DNA from: Bradyrhizobium diazoefficiens USDA 110
GTDB lineage: Bacteria; Pseudomonadota; Alphaproteobacteria; Rhizobiales; Xanthobacteraceae
Direction of reading: 5' to 3'
Length of the DNA stretch: 64,000 bases
Assembly (NCBI RefSeq): GCF_000011365.1
Contig: NC_004463.1
Coordinates: 3,396,001 to 3,460,000, forward strand
Positions 61,714-64,000 of the stretch are shown one piece after another. The notes under the pieces were generated by a model. It was given only the letters and a program-made list of their open reading frames with translations, was not told the DNA's origin and searched no databases. The translations under genes and the position numbers were made by a program. Every line of letters begins with the position of its first letter. Positions within the stretch are counted from its first letter, which is position 1.

Positions 61714-62394
61714 ATGCGCCTCCTCATCATTGAAGACGACCGCGAATCCGCCGACTACCTCGTGAAGGCGTTTCGCGAAGTCGGACACATTGCCGACCAC
61801 GCCCCCGACGGCGAGGAAGGCCTCGCCATGGCCGAGAACGGGGACTACGACGTGCTGGTGGTCGACCGCATGCTGCCCAAGCGCGACGGCTTGTCGTTGA
61901 TCGGCGCGCTGCGCGACAAGGGCAACACCGCGCCGGTGCTGATTCTCTCCGCGCTCGGGCAGGTCGACGACCGCATCAAGGGCCTGCGCGCCGGCGGCGA
62001 CGACTATCTGCCCAAGCCCTATTCCTTCGCCGAGCTCCTGGCGCGGGTCGAGGTGCTGTCGCGCCGCCGCGGCGGCCCGGCGGAGGACACGCTCTATCGT
62101 GTCGGCGATCTCGAGCTCGACCGGCTCTCCCATCGCGTCGCCCGCGGCAAGGACGAATTGACGCTTCAGCCGCGCGAATTCCGCCTGCTCGAATACCTCA
62201 TGAAGCACGCCGGCCAGGTGGTGACGCGCACCATGCTGTTGGAGAACGTCTGGGACTATCATTTCGATCCGCAGACCAACGTGATCGACGTGCACATTTC
62301 GCGGCTGCGCTCCAAGATCGACAAGGGTTTTGAGCGGCCGCTGCTGCACACGATCCGCGGCGCCGGGTATATGATCCGTGACGGCATTCGGTAA
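61714..62394 (+). CDS. OmpR-family response regulator
   Basis: A 226-residue regulator with receiver MRLLIIEDDRESADYLVKAF, phosphoacceptor Asp51 (VLVVDRMLPKRDG), LSALGQVDDRIKGLRAGGDD and PKPYSFAELLARVEVLSRR; DNA-binding domain with LTLQPREFRLLEYLMKHAG and VIDVHISRLRSKIDKGFERP. ATG 61714 gives a standard N-terminus; a GTG at 61684 is an in-frame alternative adding 10 residues. It overlaps the kinase gene by 17 nt. This pair lies between degP and glnE, the order recalled from rhizobial chromosomes. The signal is unknown. Confidence 0.92.
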   Translation: MRLLIIEDDRESADYLVKAFREVGHIADHAPDGEEGLAMAENGDYDVLVVDRMLPKRDGLSLIGALRDKGNTAPVLILSALGQVDDRIKGLRAGGDDYLPKPYSFAELLARVEVLSRRRGGPAEDTLYRVGDLELDRLSHRVARGKDELTLQPREFRLLEYLMKHAGQVVTRTMLLENVWDYHFDPQTNVIDVHISRLRSKIDKGFERPLLHTIRGAGYMIRDGIR

Positions 62395-63838
62395 ACTGAT
62401 CCGCACCACGGCATTCCGGCTGACGCTAGTCTACCTGTTTCTGTTCGCGATTTTCGCAGCCTCGCTGCTCGCCTATTTCGCCTGGAATACGCGGCGGCTC
62501 ATCACCGAGGAAATCACGCAGACGGTGAATGCCGAGACCTCGGAGATCAACGAGATCTACGGCCGCCGCGGCCTCGTCGGCCTCGTGCGCGCGATCGAGT
62601 ATCGGGCGCTGCGGCCGGGTGCCAATCTTTACCTCGTGACGACGCCGACGGGGCAGGCGGTGGCCGGCAATGTCGGCTCGCTGGCGCCGGGCGTGATGGC
62701 AACGCGCGGCTGGACCGAGACGGCCTATCGGCGGATCGAGGACGCCGACGAGCGCGATCACCGCGCGCTCGTGCGCGTCACCGAACTCGAAAACGGCTTC
62801 CGGCTGCTGATCGGCCGCGACCTCGCCGAGCGGCGTCGTCTGTTCGGCATCGTCGCCAAGGCCGCGCAATGGTCAGTCCTGATCGTGGTCGTGCTCGGGC
62901 TCGGCGGCGGCGTCTTCGTCGCGCGCAGAGTGCTCAGGCGCATCGACGCGATGAGCGGCACGGCGCACCGCATCATGACCGGCGATCTCAGCGAGCGCCT
63001 GCCGGTGGGGCGCAGCGGCGACGAGCTCGACCGCCTCGCCGAAAACCTCAATGCCATGCTGGAGCGCATCGAGGCGCTGATGGCGGGGCTGAAGGAGGTC
63101 TCCGACAATATCGCCCACGATCTCAAGACGCCGCTGACACGCTTGCGCAACCGCGCCGAGGAGGCGTTGGCGAAATCGGGCTGCGAGGCCGACTACCGCG
63201 CCGCGCTGGAGCGGACCATCGAGGAATCCGACGGGCTGATCCGCACCTTCAACGCGCTGCTGATGATCGCGCGCGCCGAGTCCGGCCAGGCGCGCGGCAA
63301 CATGGACGATTTCGACGCCGCCGATGTCGCGGGCGGCATCCACGAGCTCTACGAGCCGCTCGCCGAAGACGACGGCATGACCCTGAAGGTCAAGGCCGAT
63401 CCGACGCCGGTTCACGGCAACCGTGAGCTGATCAGCCAGGCGCTCGCCAATCTGGTCGAGAATGCCATCAAATACGGCAAGCCGGTCACGCAGGCCGGCG
63501 GAACCGTGGTCAGCATGGACTCTGGGCAGATCATGATCGAGGCGAAGCGCGAGGGCGACCAGGTGCTGCTGAGCGTCACCGATCGCGGCCCCGGTATTCC
63601 GGAAGCCGACCGCAAACATGCTGTCGAACGATTCGTCCGGCTTGAAGCTAGCCGCACGCTGCCGGGCTCCGGCCTCGGCCTCAGCCTTGCCTCCGCAGTT
63701 GCGACGCTCCATGGCGGAGAATTGCGGCTGGGCGATGCCCATCCCGGCCTCGTCGCCACGCTGGTGCTGCCGGCGCGCGCGGGCGCGGGCGACAGGGTTG
63801 CTCCTCCAATACCGGATGTGCCACAGAAGGTGGCATGA
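62378..63838 (+). CDS. Membrane histidine kinase
   Basis: A 486-residue kinase with two membrane segments (LTLVYLFLFAIFAASLLAYF; AQWSVLIVVVLGLGGGVFVA), a periplasmic domain of about 130 residues (TVNAETSEINEIYGRRGLVG), HAMP (MSGTAHRIMTGDLSERLPVG), phosphoacceptor SDNIAHDLKTPLTRL (His247), N-box QALANLVENAIKYG and G-boxes VTDRGPGIPEAD and GSGLGLSLASAVATLHGG. The start is GTG 62378, overlapping the regulator gene. Its stop overlaps the ATG of glnE (ATGA), so glnE is probably read with this pair. Confidence 0.92.
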   Translation: MTAFGKLIRTTAFRLTLVYLFLFAIFAASLLAYFAWNTRRLITEEITQTVNAETSEINEIYGRRGLVGLVRAIEYRALRPGANLYLVTTPTGQAVAGNVGSLAPGVMATRGWTETAYRRIEDADERDHRALVRVTELENGFRLLIGRDLAERRRLFGIVAKAAQWSVLIVVVLGLGGGVFVARRVLRRIDAMSGTAHRIMTGDLSERLPVGRSGDELDRLAENLNAMLERIEALMAGLKEVSDNIAHDLKTPLTRLRNRAEEALAKSGCEADYRAALERTIEESDGLIRTFNALLMIARAESGQARGNMDDFDAADVAGGIHELYEPLAEDDGMTLKVKADPTPVHGNRELISQALANLVENAIKYGKPVTQAGGTVVSMDSGQIMIEAKREGDQVLLSVTDRGPGIPEADRKHAVERFVRLEASRTLPGSGLGLSLASAVATLHGGELRLGDAHPGLVATLVLPARAGAGDRVAPPIPDVPQKVA

Positions 63839-64000
63839 ACCACTCCGCGCCGGGAAACGCGGACAAGCATGGTGAGAGCCTGGCCGCACGCTTCGCGGAG
63901 GCTCCCCATATTGCCGCTTCCACAACCGACGAACGACGTTTTGAAAGCTGGCTGGCCGAGCTCGAGCCGGCACAATCGGCTCGTCTCGAAGCGCTGCTGG
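63835..64000 (+). CDS. glnE: Glutamine synthetase adenylyltransferase/deadenylase GlnE, N-terminus (runs off window)
   Basis: The first 55 codons (MNHSAPGNADKHGESLAARF, then AEAPHIAASTTDERRFESWL) are like the N-terminus of rhizobial GlnE, which adenylylates glutamine synthetase in response to PII. The identification rests on this short stretch and on the degP-regulator-kinase-glnE order, so it is probable, not certain. ATG 63835 overlaps the kinase stop. Confidence 0.7.
   Translation, partial: MNHSAPGNADKHGESLAARFAEAPHIAASTTDERRFESWLAELEPAQSARLEALL

Overview
The window is GC-rich, gene-dense alphaproteobacterial chromosome, most probably Bradyrhizobium or a close relative (Nitrobacteraceae). 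The main support is the block at 49.8-64 kb: a FeuP/FeuQ-like two-component pair, the cytochrome c maturation genes cycHJKL (ccmIEFH), a DegP protease, a second two-component pair and the start of glnE, an order I recall from rhizobial chromosomes. Ku, the YcgN-type cysteine cluster protein and many hypothetical proteins of rhizobial type fit this. I see no rRNA, tRNA, CRISPR array, transposase or phage gene.

Layout. 1-4.8 kb is a small catabolic/uptake region: a truncated LysR regulator divergent from an MBL-fold hydrolase, a quinone-reductase-like MDR enzyme followed by a TctC/Bug solute-binding protein, and an ATP-grasp gene on the other strand. 5.3-6.5 kb has a PepSY-like secreted protein and a double-domain DUF1259 protein. 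6.5-14.7 kb is an arsenic/metalloid region with three different ArsR regulators: arsR-arsC(LMW-PTP type)-acr3-arsC(glutaredoxin type); arsR-MFS-DUF2306; a GDCCVxC mini-protein; and arsR-flavoprotein-MFS, where the flavoprotein has a cysteine-rich tail. 14.7-20.1 kb is an IclR regulator, a class V aminotransferase and a complete polar amino acid ABC importer.

20.4-33.5 kb holds a DUF1254/DUF1214 pair downstream of a class A penicillin-binding protein, a YcgN-like protein, a DHA2 drug exporter, an Abhydrolase_9 membrane hydrolase just behind a four-GAF histidine kinase, a ThDP-dependent enzyme and a small secreted protein. 33.8-43 kb is a surface region: a 917-residue RTX-repeat protein built from long tandem modules, then two polytopic GT-C-like membrane proteins, a GtrB-like GT2 glycosyltransferase, a methyltransferase and a PAP2 phosphatase. 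These could together make and transfer polyprenyl-linked sugars.

43-47 kb is a tightly overlapping three-gene operon (AMP/thymidine phosphorylase family, PRPP-synthetase-like, CPSF-type MBL ribonuclease). It reads as an RNA-to-ribose-phosphate salvage module and is my preferred candidate for an underdescribed system. It is followed by an orphan Flp pilin, a DUF982 protein, Ku and two short proteins of 51 and 60 residues.

Intergenic regions carry several perfect or near-perfect palindromes (in front of the quinone reductase, arsR genes, PAP2, ccmI and the chemoreceptor) that look like operators, and hairpins that look like terminators behind the Bug gene, feuQ and degP.
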